From NCBI GenBank assembly GCA_963798985.1, contig CAWCVL010000008.1, forward strand, positions 1 through 64,000: 64,000 nucleotides of DNA. Reading direction: 5' to 3'. Position numbers and translations under genes: made by a program. Position 1 is the stretch's first letter. Each line of letters begins with the position of its first letter. Origin of the DNA: JACCTU01 sp963798985 (GTDB lineage: Bacteria > Actinomycetota > Thermoleophilia > Gaiellales > Gaiellaceae). Below the pieces are notes generated by a model. It made no database searches, had not been told where the DNA came from, and saw only the letters and a list, made by a program, of their open reading frames with translations. Below, piece after piece: positions 53,407-61,633 of this stretch.

Positions 53407-54084
53407 GTGCCCTGGCGCGAGTGGGTCCGCACGGTCGAGGTCGAGCCGTCGCTGTACGCGGCCGACTTCGGCCACCTGGCGGACCAGGTCGAGGTGCTCC
53501 TGCACGCCGGCGCGCGGATCTTCCACTTCGACTGCGGCGACGGCCACTTCGTCGAGCCGATCACGATGGGGCCGGTCGTGCTCGCGTCGATCTCGGACCA
53601 GATCCACGCGATGGACGGAGAGATCGACTGCCACCTCATGGTCGAGAACCCGTCGAAGCACTTCGGTGCGTTCGCGGAGGCTGGGGCGGACAGCGTGACG
53701 TTCCACTACGAGGCGGTTCGCGACGTTCGCGGCTGTGTGCAGGCTGCGCGGGAGCACGACCTCGACGTCGGGCTGGCGTTCAAGCCGGGCACGCCCGTCG
53801 CCGAAGCCGTCGCGACGGCGGAGAACGTCGACGTCGTGCTCTGCATGAGCATCGAGCCCGGGTACTCGGGCCAGGAGTTCCTGCCCGGCTCGCTCGAGCG
53901 GATCGCGCTGACGCGCGAGTTGCTGCCACCGGAGGTGCACGTGCAGGTCGACGGCGGGATCGACGAGGAGAACATCCGCGCTGCCTACGACGCAGGCGCG
54001 ACGCTGCTCGTCTCCGCCAGCGCGGTCTTCGGACGCGAGGATCTCGCGCGGTCGTATCGCCGCTTGGTACAAGCGTTGGCGTGA
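53407..54084 (+). CDS. rpe: Ribulose-phosphate 3-epimerase
   Basis: The 225-residue TIM barrel interconverts ribulose-5-phosphate and xylulose-5-phosphate. Motifs: VEPSLYAADFGHLADQVEVL, IFHFDCGDGHFVEPITMGPV (metal-binding Asp), IDCHLMVENPSKHFGAFAEA, VLCMSIEPGYSGQEFLPGSL and VHVQVDGGIDEENIRAAYDA. Starts at a GTG 9 bp after rsmB. The common D-x-M-D-G motif is here D-C-G-D-G, as in some actinobacterial homologues. Its substrate ribulose-5-phosphate is also the RibB substrate, fitting its place before the rib genes. Confidence 0.93.
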   Translation: MPWREWVRTVEVEPSLYAADFGHLADQVEVLLHAGARIFHFDCGDGHFVEPITMGPVVLASISDQIHAMDGEIDCHLMVENPSKHFGAFAEAGADSVTFHYEAVRDVRGCVQAAREHDLDVGLAFKPGTPVAEAVATAENVDVVLCMSIEPGYSGQEFLPGSLERIALTRELLPPEVHVQVDGGIDEENIRAAYDAGATLLVSASAVFGREDLARSYRRLVQALA

Positions 54085-55016
54085 GCCACATGGACAGGGC
54101 GCTCGAGCTCGCCGAGCGAGGGCGCGGCACCACGCACCCGAACCCCGTCGTCGGCGCGGTCGTCGTCACGTCGGCAGGAACGGTGGTCGGCGAGGGCTGG
54201 CACGAGCACGCGGGCGGGCCGCACGCAGAGCTCGTCGCGCTTCGGGCGGCCGGCGGACGCGCGGCGGGGGCGACGCTCTACGCATCGCTCGAACCGTGCT
54301 CACGCTTCGGCCGGACGCCGCCGTGCGTCGACGCGATCGTCGGCGCGGGAATCGCGAAGGTCGTCGTCGGCGCCGACGACCCGTCGCAGGACGGTGTCGA
54401 GCGGCTGCGCGAGCTCGGTGTCGAGGTCGACGTGCTCGACCTCTGGGAGGCACGCCGGCAGAACGAAGCGTGGCGCACCTGGACGACCCTGGAGCGGCCG
54501 TTCGTGACGTACAAGGCCGCGGTCACGCTCGACGGCCGCGTGACGATCCCGGGTTCGCGTTGGATCTCGGGCGATGAGTCTCGGCGGCTCGTGCACGAGC
54601 TCCGCGCCCTGTCGGACGCGGTCGGGGTGGGGATGGGCACCGTGCGCGCCGACGACCCGAAGCTCGACGCTCGCGACGTTGCGGCCGAGCGTCAGCCGCG
54701 GCGGATCGCGTTCGGGCTCGGCCCGCTTCCACCAGGATCCGAGTTGGAGCTGCGCTCGGGCGAGCCGGTCGAGGAGCTGCGTGCGCTCGCCCACGAGGGC
54801 GTGCAGTCGCTCTTGCTCGAGGGCGGCCCGACGATCGCGACCGCGTTCCTCGAGCGCGGGCTGATCGACAAGCTCCTGCTCTTCGTCGCGCCGAAGCTCT
54901 CGGGCGCAGGGCCGCACGTCTTCAACGATTTCGCGGGACCGGTCGGGTTGGCCCGCACGTCCGTCCGGCACGTCGGCGTGGACATGCTCTTCGAGGGATA
55001 CCTTCGGGAACCGTGA
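54081..55016 (+). CDS. ribD: Riboflavin biosynthesis deaminase/reductase RibD
   Basis: This bifunctional enzyme of 308-311 residues deaminates and then reduces the pyrimidine intermediate. Deaminase part: RALELAERGRGTTHPNPVVG, WHEHAGGPHAELVALRAAGG (zinc H-A-E) and ASLEPCSRFGRTPPCVDAIV (zinc P-C-x8-C). Reductase part: RPFVTYKAAVTLDGRVTIPG, WISGDESRRLVHELRALSDA, VGVGMGTVRADDPKLDAR and SLLLEGGPTIATAFLERGLI. The start is GTG 54081 (overlapping rpe) or ATG 54090. Confidence 0.95.
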   Translation: MSHMDRALELAERGRGTTHPNPVVGAVVVTSAGTVVGEGWHEHAGGPHAELVALRAAGGRAAGATLYASLEPCSRFGRTPPCVDAIVGAGIAKVVVGADDPSQDGVERLRELGVEVDVLDLWEARRQNEAWRTWTTLERPFVTYKAAVTLDGRVTIPGSRWISGDESRRLVHELRALSDAVGVGMGTVRADDPKLDARDVAAERQPRRIAFGLGPLPPGSELELRSGEPVEELRALAHEGVQSLLLEGGPTIATAFLERGLIDKLLLFVAPKLSGAGPHVFNDFAGPVGLARTSVRHVGVDMLFEGYLREP

Positions 55017-55796
55017 AGTTCGGGATCCTCAGCTCGAACATCGGCTCGTACTCCGAGCCTCGAACCGCGGTCCGCGTCGCGCAGGCAGCCGAGCGCGCGG
55101 GGTGGGACGCGTACCTGATCTGGGACCACCTCGCCTTCGTCTGGGACAAGCCCGCGGCCGACCCGTGGGTGACGCTCGGCGCGGTCGCCGTGTCGACCGA
55201 CCGGATCCTGATCGGCCCCGGTGTCACGCCCGTCGCGCGCCGCCGGCCGCAGGTCGTCGCGCACGAGCTGGCGACGCTCGACCGGCTCGCGCCCGGGCGC
55301 GTCGTCTTCGGCGCGGGGCTCGGCGGCGGGCACGGCGAGTTCGAGCGCTTCGGCGAGGACGAGGACCCGAAGGCGCGGGCCGCGCTGCTCGACGAGGGGC
55401 TCGACGTGATCCGCGCGCTGCTCTCCGGTGAGCGCGTCGACCACCGGGGCCAGCACTTCACGGTGGACGGGGTGACGCTGCGACCGGCACCGGAGCGCCT
55501 GCCGATCTGGATCGGTGGGATGAGCCGCAAGGCGCGCGACCGCGCGCAGCGGTTCGACGGGTGGTTCGCGGACACGGCGAGCCCGAGCGAAATGACGACG
55601 ACGCCCGAGGAGCTCGCCGCGCTGCTCGACGGCTACTCCTTCGGCGACGTGGCCGTGATGGGCTACTCGCAGCCGGGCGAGCGCGAGCCTGCACGACGCC
55701 TACGCCGAGGCCGGCGCGACGTGGTGGATCGAGCAGGTCCACGACGGCCGCGGCGATCTCGACACCGTCCTCGCGCGGGTCGAGGCGGGCCCGTAG
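55013..55796 (+). CDS. LLM-class oxidoreductase inside the riboflavin operon, one frameshift
   Basis: The protein (about 260 residues) reads VKFGILSSNIGSYSEPRTAV, AERAGWDAYLIWDHLAFVWD, STDRILIGPGVTPVARRRPQ, LDRLAPGRVVFGAGLGGGHG and ERLPIWIGGMSRKARDRAQR. After an extra base near 55689 it ends DAYAEAGATWWIEQVHDGRG and DTVLARVEAGP. It is a luciferase-like monooxygenase-fold enzyme, likely F420- or FMN-dependent, and short for the class. Its place between ribD and ribE, with 4-bp overlap to ribD, suggests a link with flavin or F420 metabolism, unproven. Confidence 0.85.
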
Positions 55797-55805
55797 CCTT
55801 TCGGG

Positions 55806-56348
55806 ATGTTCACCGGCATCGTCAAGGAGCGCGGCCGGGTCGCCTCGTTCGACAACGGGAGGCTCGTCGTCGAGTCGACCCTCGAGCCCGGGATCGGCGA
55901 CTCGGTCTCGGTCGACGGTGTGTGCCTGACCGTCGTGCAGGCGAACGGGGGCACGCTCGCGTTCGACGTCGTCGGCGAGACGCGCTCGCGCGTCAAGCCG
56001 TTCGGCACCGAAGCGAACCTCGAGCCCGCGGTGCGCGCCGGCGACCCGATCGGCGGCCACTACGTCCAGGGCCACGTCGACTCGGTCGGGCGCGTGCGCT
56101 CGTTCGACGGCGAGCGGCTCGCCGTGGAGGCGCCGCCGGAGCTTCTGCGCTACTGCGTCGAGAAGGGCTCGATCGCGGTCGACGGCGTCGCGCTGACGAT
56201 CGCGGCGCTCGACGACGAGAGCTTCGAGGTCGCGCTCGTGCCCGCATACGCTCGAGATCACGACGCTTGGAGAAAAGCGGCCCGGCGACGAGGTCAACCT
56301 GGAAGTCGACGTCCTTGCGAAGTACGTGGAGCGCCTGCTCGGGGCTAG
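55806..56348 (+). CDS. ribE: Riboflavin synthase alpha subunit, two compensating slips
   Basis: The enzyme dismutates two lumazines into riboflavin. It has the duplicated barrel: MFTGIVKERGRVASFDNGRL, GDSVSVDGVCLTVVQANGGT, then VRAGDPIGGHYVQGHVDSVG and GSIAVDGVALTIAALDDESF. An extra G near 56248 turns VPHTLEITTLGEKRPGDEVN into nonsense, and a missing G near 56343 restores the TAG stop; without the second error the frame would run on into ribBA. Corrected length about 195 residues. Confidence 0.92.
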   Translation: MFTGIVKERGRVASFDNGRLVVESTLEPGIGDSVSVDGVCLTVVQANGGTLAFDVVGETRSRVKPFGTEANLEPAVRAGDPIGGHYVQGHVDSVGRVRSFDGERLAVEAPPELLRYCVEKGSIAVDGVALTIAALDDESFEVALVPAYARDHDAWRKAARRRGQPGSRRPCEVRGAPARG

Positions 56349-56358
56349 GCTCTCGTAC

Positions 56359-57614
56359 GTGACCGCCGCGGTTGAGACACGCGCACCGTTCGCGACCGTC
56401 GAAGAGGCGATCGAGGACATCCGGCAGGGCCGCTTCGTCGTCGTCGTCGACGCCGAGGACCGCGAGAACGAGGGAGACCTGACGATCGCCGCGCAGTTCG
56501 CGACCCCGGAGGCGATCAACTTCATGGCGACGCACGCCCGCGGCCTGATCTGCCTCTGCCTGACCGAGGAGCGCTGCGACGAGCTCGGCCTCGAACAGAT
56601 GGCGCGCGAGAACGAGACGCCGCTCGGCACCGCCTTCACCGTTTCGGTCGAGGCGCGCGAGGGCGTCACGACGGGCATCTCCGCGCGCGGACCGCTCGCA
56701 CACGATCCAGGTCGCGATCGACCCGTCGAAGGGCGCGCACGACCTGGTCCGTCCCGGACACGTCTTTCCGCTTCGCGCGCGGGCAGGTGGTGCGCTCGAG
56801 CGGTCCGGGCAAACGGAAGCGGCCGTCGATCTCGCGCGCCTCGCGGGGCTCAATCCCGCCGGCGTCGTCTGCGAGATCATGAACGAGGACGGGACGATGG
56901 CGCGCGTCCCGGATCTGACCGTGTTCTGCGAGCAGCACGGGATCAAGCTGCTGACGATCGCCGACCTGATCGAGTATCGCCGCGCGACGGAGAAGCTCGT
57001 CGAGCGCGTCGCGCAGGTGCGGTTGCCGACCGCGTACGGCGAGTTCACCGCAATCGCGTATCGGCGAGACGCTGACCGGCAAGCCGCACGTCGCGCTCGT
57101 CAAGGGAGAGGTCGACGGCGGCGAGGACGTGCTCGTTCGCGTGCACTCGGAGTGCCTCACCGGCGACGTCTTCCACTCGCTCCGTTGCGACTGCGGCGAC
57201 CAGCTCGAGCTCGCGCTGCGCCGGATCGAGGACGAGGGACGCGGCGTCCTGCTCTACATGTCGCAGGAGGGACGCGGGATCGGGCTGCTCTCGAAGCTGC
57301 AGGCCTACGAGCTGCAGGAGGCGGGTCTCGACACGGTCGAGGCGAACCTCGAGCTCGGCTATCCGGCCGATGCGAGAGAGTGGGGGATCGGCAACCAGAT
57401 CCTGGCCGACCTCGGCCTGACGACAATTCGAATCCTGACGAACAATCCGAAGAAGCTGACCGGCCTCGAGGGCTACGGCCTCACGGTGACGGAGCAAGTG
57501 CCGATCGAGGTCGCGCCGAACGCGGAGAACGAGCGGTACCTCGCCACCAAGCGGGAGAAGCTGGGCCACCGGCTGCACCACCAGGATCGCCGCTTCGAGG
57601 AAGACGCGGAATGA
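56359..57614 (+). CDS. ribBA: Bifunctional DHBP synthase / GTP cyclohydrolase II, frameshifted
   Basis: RibBA makes both riboflavin precursors from ribulose-5-phosphate and GTP. RibB domain from GTG 56359: FVVVVDAEDRENEGDLTIAA (acidic metal loop), NFMATHARGLICLCLTEERC and TVSVEAREGVTTGISA. After slips near 56693 and 56770: LAGLNPAGVVCEIMNEDGTM and VFCEQHGIKLLTIADLIEYR. RibA domain after a slip near 57062: ALVKGEVDGGEDVLVRVHSE, CLTGDVFHSLRCDCGDQLEL (zinc Cys triad), YMSQEGRGIGLLSKLQAYEL and RILTNNPKKLTGLEGYGL. All catalytic parts present; about 418 residues. Confidence 0.94.
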
Positions 57615-58157
57615 CCGAGCCGGCCGAGGTCCCGCAGCTCCGCCCGCCGGGAGCACGCCGAGGGCGCGCTCGAGCTGCCCGACGGCGTGCAGGTGCTCGA
57701 GGGCTCGCCGATCGGCGGCCGCCGCGGCGTCGCCGTGCTCGTCTCGAAGTTCAACGGCGAGATCACGAGCCGCCTGCTCGCGTCGGCGCTCGAGGAGCTC
57801 GACAAGGCCGAGGTCCCGCGCGAGTCCGTGACCGTCGTCCCGGTGCCCGGAGCGTTCGAGCTCCCGCTCGCAGCGCTCGCGCTCGCGAAGACGCGTCGCT
57901 TCTCCTGCGTCGTCGCGCTCGGCTGCGTCATCCGCGGCGAGACCGCGCACTTCGACTTCATCGCCGGCGAGGCGGCGTCCGGCCTCCAGCTGGCCGCGAT
58001 CGAGACCGGCGTCCCGGTCGCCTTCGGCGTGCTCACGACCGACACGACCGAGCAGGCCGAGGCCCGGATCGACAAGGGCGCCGAGGCCGTGCGGACGGCG
58101 CTGGAGATGGCCGACCTCTTCGCCCAGCTCCGCGCGAGCGCCGCGGCGGCCACGTAA
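57611..58157 (+). CDS. ribH: Lumazine synthase, one frameshift near the start
   Basis: RibH condenses the RibA/RibD product with DHBP. The ATG overlaps the ribBA stop. After an extra G near 57651 the product reads EGALELPDGVQVLEGSPIGG, GVAVLVSKFNGEITSRLLAS, VTVVPVPGAFELPLAALALA, VVALGCVIRGETAHFDFIAG (catalytic His) and VPVAFGVLTTDTTEQAEARI. About 181 residues, with a 30-residue N-terminal extension. With ribD, ribE and ribBA this completes the pathway except for the phosphatase and ribF. Confidence 0.94.
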
Positions 58158-58168
58158 CAGACTGTTAC
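58154..58168. promoter_or_regulatory. Perfect palindrome between ribH and rpmB
   Basis: GTAACA and TGTTAC flank GAC, overlapping the ribH stop and lying 27 bp before the rpmB ATG. It could be an operator for a regulator of the Cys4-type L28 gene. Confidence 0.5.
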
Positions 58169-58194
58169 AAGCTCTTCGCTACACTGCCGCGGCC

Positions 58195-58386
58195 ATGCCG
58201 AAGATCTGCGCAGTCTGCGGGAAGAAGCCCTCGTTCGGGAACAGCCGGAGCCACTCGATGGTGGCCACGAAGCGGCGCTTCGACCCGAACCTCCAGCGCG
58301 TCCGCGTCAACCTGGGCGGCAAGGCCCAGCGCGCCTACGTCTGCACCCGCTGCCTCAAGGCCGGCAAGGTCACGAAGGCGCTTTAG
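58195..58386 (+). CDS. rpmB: 50S ribosomal protein L28, zinc-ribbon type
   Basis: The 63-residue protein reads MPKICAVCGKKPSFGNSRSH, VATKRRFDPNLQRVRVNLGG and RAYVCTRCLKAGKVTKAL. Two C-x2-C pairs make this the zinc-binding (C+) form; bacteria with zinc-responsive regulation often carry a C-minus duplicate elsewhere. ATG is fixed by family start. Confidence 0.95.
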   Translation: MPKICAVCGKKPSFGNSRSHSMVATKRRFDPNLQRVRVNLGGKAQRAYVCTRCLKAGKVTKAL

Positions 58387-58431
58387 GCCCTCCAGCAACC
58401 CCGCGCCCGGCGATCGCGGTCTAATCCCGGC

Positions 58432-58783
58432 GTGGAGGCGGCTCACTCCCTCTCCGCACCGCTCGGGAGGATCACGATCGCGCCGGAGGTGCTGGCGCGC
58501 ATCGCCGGCCAAGCAGCGCTCGAGTCGTACGGAGTCGTCGGCATGTCCGCCCGCGGGCGCGTCGGCCGGCTGCTGTCGCGCGACCGCATCGGGCAGGGAA
58601 TCGTCGTCGGCGGAAACGGCAAGCGGCGTGACCGTCGACCTCTACGTCGTCGTCGAGTACGGGCTCAACCTCGCCGAGGTCGCGTCGGGTCTTCGCAACC
58701 GGGTGGCGTACGACCTCGAGCGGCTGACCGGTCTCAAGGTGGCGTCCGTCGAGGTGCACATCCAGGACGTGAAGACCGGATGA
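58432..58783 (+). CDS. Asp23/Gls24-family protein, one frameshift
   Basis: About 116 residues. Start: MEAAHSLSAPLGRITIAPEV, LARIAGQAALESYGVVGMSA. After an extra base near 58622: GVTVDLYVVVEYGLNLAEVA and VRNRVAYDLERLTGLKVASV-like EVHIQDVKTG. This small alkaline-shock domain is encoded upstream of the DAK2/FakA-type gene in very many Gram-positive genomes. Cellular role: envelope stress or FakA partner, unresolved. It overlaps the next gene by 4 bp. Confidence 0.9.
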
Positions 58784-60344
58784 CGCCGCTCGAGCTCGCG
58801 CGCGGCGCGCTCGCCTCGCTCGAAGCGAACCGCCAGCGGATCGACGACCTCAACGTCTACCCGGTGCCCGACGGCGACACCGGCACGAACCTGACGCTGA
58901 CCGCGCGCGCGATCGTCGACGCGCTCGAGACGACCGAGTCGACCGACCGGCCGACGCTCGCGAAGGAGGTGACCCGCGCCGCGCTGATGGGCGCGCGCGG
59001 CAACTCCGGCGTGATCCTCTCGCAGATCGTGCGCGGCTTCGCCGACGTGGTCGGGCGAGGCGGAGCCCTTCGACGCGGGCGCGCTCGCGCGAGCCTTCCG
59101 AGGAGCGAGCGACGCGGCGTACCGCGCGGTTCGCCGACCGGTCGAGGGGACGATGCTGACCGTGATCCGCGAGCTCGCCGAGGCAGCGGAGCGCGCCGAC
59201 CACTCCCAGGTCCGCCGCGGAGCTCCTCGTCGAGCTCGTGCATGCCGGCGAGGAGTCGCTCGCGCGCACGCAGGACATGCTCGACGTCCTGCGCGACGCG
59301 GGCGTCGTCGACGCAGGCGGCGCGGGGCTCGTCGAGATCGTGCGCGGGCTCGCGGCGACCGCGACCGGCGAGCCGATCCCGGAAGCGCCGGCCCGCGAGT
59401 CGCTCGGCTTCGACGCGATCCACCAGGAGCTTTCGGAGTACCGCTACTGCACGACGTTCGTGATCGAGGGCGACGGCCTCGTGCGCGAGGAGCTCGAGGG
59501 CGAGCTGGAGCAGCTCGGCGACTCGCTCCTCGTCGTCGGCGACCCAGCGGCGATGAAGGTGCACGTGCACACCGACGAGCCCGGCAAGGCGCTCGCGATC
59601 GGCACGACGCGCGGCACGATCGCCGGAGTCGAGATCGCGAACATGCACGTGCAGACGCAGCACCGGTCAGCGCGACTCGAGGCCGTTCCGGATGTGCGGA
59701 CCGACGTCGTCGCGGTCGTCGTGGGCGAGGGGAACCGCCGCCTGTTCGAGACGCTCGGCGCGACGAGCTTCGTCGAGGGTGGTCAGACGATGAACCCCTC
59801 CACCGCCGACCTCGTCGCCGCGGTCGAGCGCACCGGCGCGGCGGAGGTCGTCCTGCTCCCGAACAACTCGAACGTGATCATGAGCGCGGAACAGGCCGCG
59901 CGGCTCGCGGGCAAGCCGGTGCACGTCGTCGCGAGCGACTCGATCCCGGCCGGACTCGCCGCGATCGTCGCCTTCGACCCGCAGCGAAGCGCCGAGGAGA
60001 ACGCAGCCGAGATGCGCGAGGTGCTCGAGGCCGTCGCGACCGGCGAGGTGACCGTCGCCTCGCGCGACGCGCAGCTGAACGGGCTCGCCGTGCCGATGGG
60101 CGCGTTCCTCGGTCTCGCCGACGGGAAGGCGGTCGCGGTCGGCGAGAGCTTCGACGACGTCGCGCGCCAGGTGGTCGAGCAGTTGCTCGCCGAGCCCCGC
60201 GGGATGCTGACGCTCCTGCGCGGAGAGGAAGCGCCCGAGCTCGACGCGCTCGTCGCTTCGCTCGCGAAGCAGCACCCCGACCTCGAGGTGGACGTCCAGG
60301 ACGGCGGCCAGCCGCACTACCCGCTCCTGCTCTCCGCCGAGTGA
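58780..60344 (+). CDS. fakA: DAK2/DegV-linked kinase, FakA-like fatty-acid kinase subunit
   Basis: The roughly 520-residue protein starts with a DhaL/DAK2 ATP-binding domain: ANRQRIDDLNVYPVPDGDTG, TNLTLTARAIVDALE, AALMGARGNSGVILSQIVRG (metal-binding Asp cluster in P-D-G-D-T-G). After slips near 59060 and 59218 it continues VEGTMLTVIRELAEAAERAD, DAGVVDAGGAGLVEIVRGLA, then a middle domain (YRYCTTFVIEGDGLVREELE) and C-terminal domain (GATSFVEGGQTMNPSTADLV, VVLLPNNSNVIMSAEQAARL). FakA phosphorylates fatty acids bound to FakB (DegV). The degV gene lies just downstream, so a complete kinase seems encoded. Confidence 0.9.
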
Positions 60345-60728
60345 CGGACGGCCGGGTCCGCGTCGTCCTCGTGGAGGACAACCAGGTCTTCCGCGAGGCG
60401 CTCGAGCTGCTGCTCGGCCTCCGCGACGACATCGACGTCGTCGCGTCGGTGGCCGAAGGCACCCTCGCCGTGCCCGCGTGCGTCGAGCACAAGCCCGACG
60501 TCGTCGTGATGGACTATCGGCTGCCCGGGACTCGACGGCGTCCAGGCGACGAGGGCGGTCGTCGCGAGCTGTCCCGGTACCAACGTCGTCGCACTGACCG
60601 CTTCTGCGAACCTCCGCGAGATGAAAGCCCTCGAGGAGGCCGGCGCGGTCGCCTGCCTGACGAAGGACCAGGACCTCGACGAGATCGTCGGAGCGATCCT
60701 GCGCGCGGGCGGGCGCGAGCCCTCGTGA
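60341..60728 (+). CDS. Stand-alone response-regulator receiver domain, one frameshift
   Basis: About 128 residues: VTDGRVRVVLVEDNQVFREA (acidic pair E-D), DVVVMDYRLPG (phosphoacceptor Asp), then after a slip near 60530 DGVQATRAVVASCPGTNVVA, LTASANLREMKALEEAGAVA and CLTKDQDLDEIVGAILRAGG (conserved Thr and Lys). It ends right after the receiver fold, so there is no DNA-binding output domain. It overlaps both fakA (4 bp) and degV (4 bp). No histidine kinase gene is in the window. Confidence 0.88.
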
Positions 60729-61584
60729 ACCTGACCGCGAAGAACACCGCCGTCGTTCTCGACTCGACGGCCGACTTCCCGGAGGCGGCGGAGCGCTTCC
60801 CGAACTGGCGCATGGTCCCGCTGTACGTCCGCTTCGGCGACGAGAGCTATCGCGACTACGTCGAGCTCGGCCCGCACGAGTTCTACGAGCGGTTGCGGAC
60901 GTCGCCGACGACTCCGGCGACCTCGCAGCCGACGCCGGGCGACTTCGCAGCGACCTACACGGAGCTCGCGGGCTACGACCGCATCTTCTCGATCCACATC
61001 CCGGAGTCGCTCTCGGGAACGATCCAGAGCGCGCGCGTCGCGGCCGAGGAGTTCGGCGACAAGGTGCGCGCGATCGACTCGGGCACGGCGTCGGCGGCGA
61101 GGCGATGCTCGGCTTCGCGATCCAGCGGCGGCTCGAGCGCGGCACGACCGACGAGGAGATCGACGCGCTCGTCACGCGCTTCAAGGAGACCGCCGCGATC
61201 CTCTTCACCGTCGACACGCTCGAGTTCCTCCAGCGGGGCGGGCGGATCGGGCGCGCAGCGAAGTTCGCAGGGCAGCTGCTGCACGTGAAGCCGATCCTCA
61301 CGATCGAGGACGGAGAGGTCATTCCGCTGAAGCGCGTGCGGGGTGCGGCCAAGGCGTTCGCCGAGTTCCAGCAGCAGTTCATCGACTCGACGATCGACAC
61401 CGACCACCTCCGCGTCGGCATCGCGCACGCCGACGCGCCGGACCGAGCGGAGCAGCTCCGCAAGATGGTCGCCGGCGAGCGGCCGAAGGCGCAGATCGAG
61501 ATCGTGACGACGCTCGGCGCGGTGGTCGGGACGCACGCCGGCCCCGGCACGGTCGGCTTCTTCTGGTTCACGGACGACGCGTAG
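60725..61584 (+). CDS. DegV-family fatty-acid-binding protein (FakB-like), one frameshift
   Basis: The roughly 286-residue protein reads AVVLDSTADFPEAAERFPNW, VPLYVRFGDESYRDYVELGP, TSPTTPATSQPTPGDFAATY (fatty-acid carboxylate Ser/Thr region) and IFSIHIPESLSGTIQSARVA. After an extra base near 61096 it continues FTVDTLEFLQRGGRIGRAAK, PILTIEDGEVIPLKRVRGAA and VVGTHAGPGTVGFFWF. DegV proteins hold one fatty acid for FakA. It is coupled to the receiver-domain gene, and recG follows 49 bp later. Confidence 0.92.
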
Positions 61585-61633
61585 CTCCGTCCGTCCGGAC
61601 CGCGTTTCTATACTCGGACCGGCTCTGGTCGTC

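Noticed and set aside
56250..56420. Natural RibE-RibBA fusion protein
   Set aside because: The fused frame arises only if one slip is corrected and the next is not; the TAG at 56346-56348 and GTG at 56359 give ordinary separate genes.
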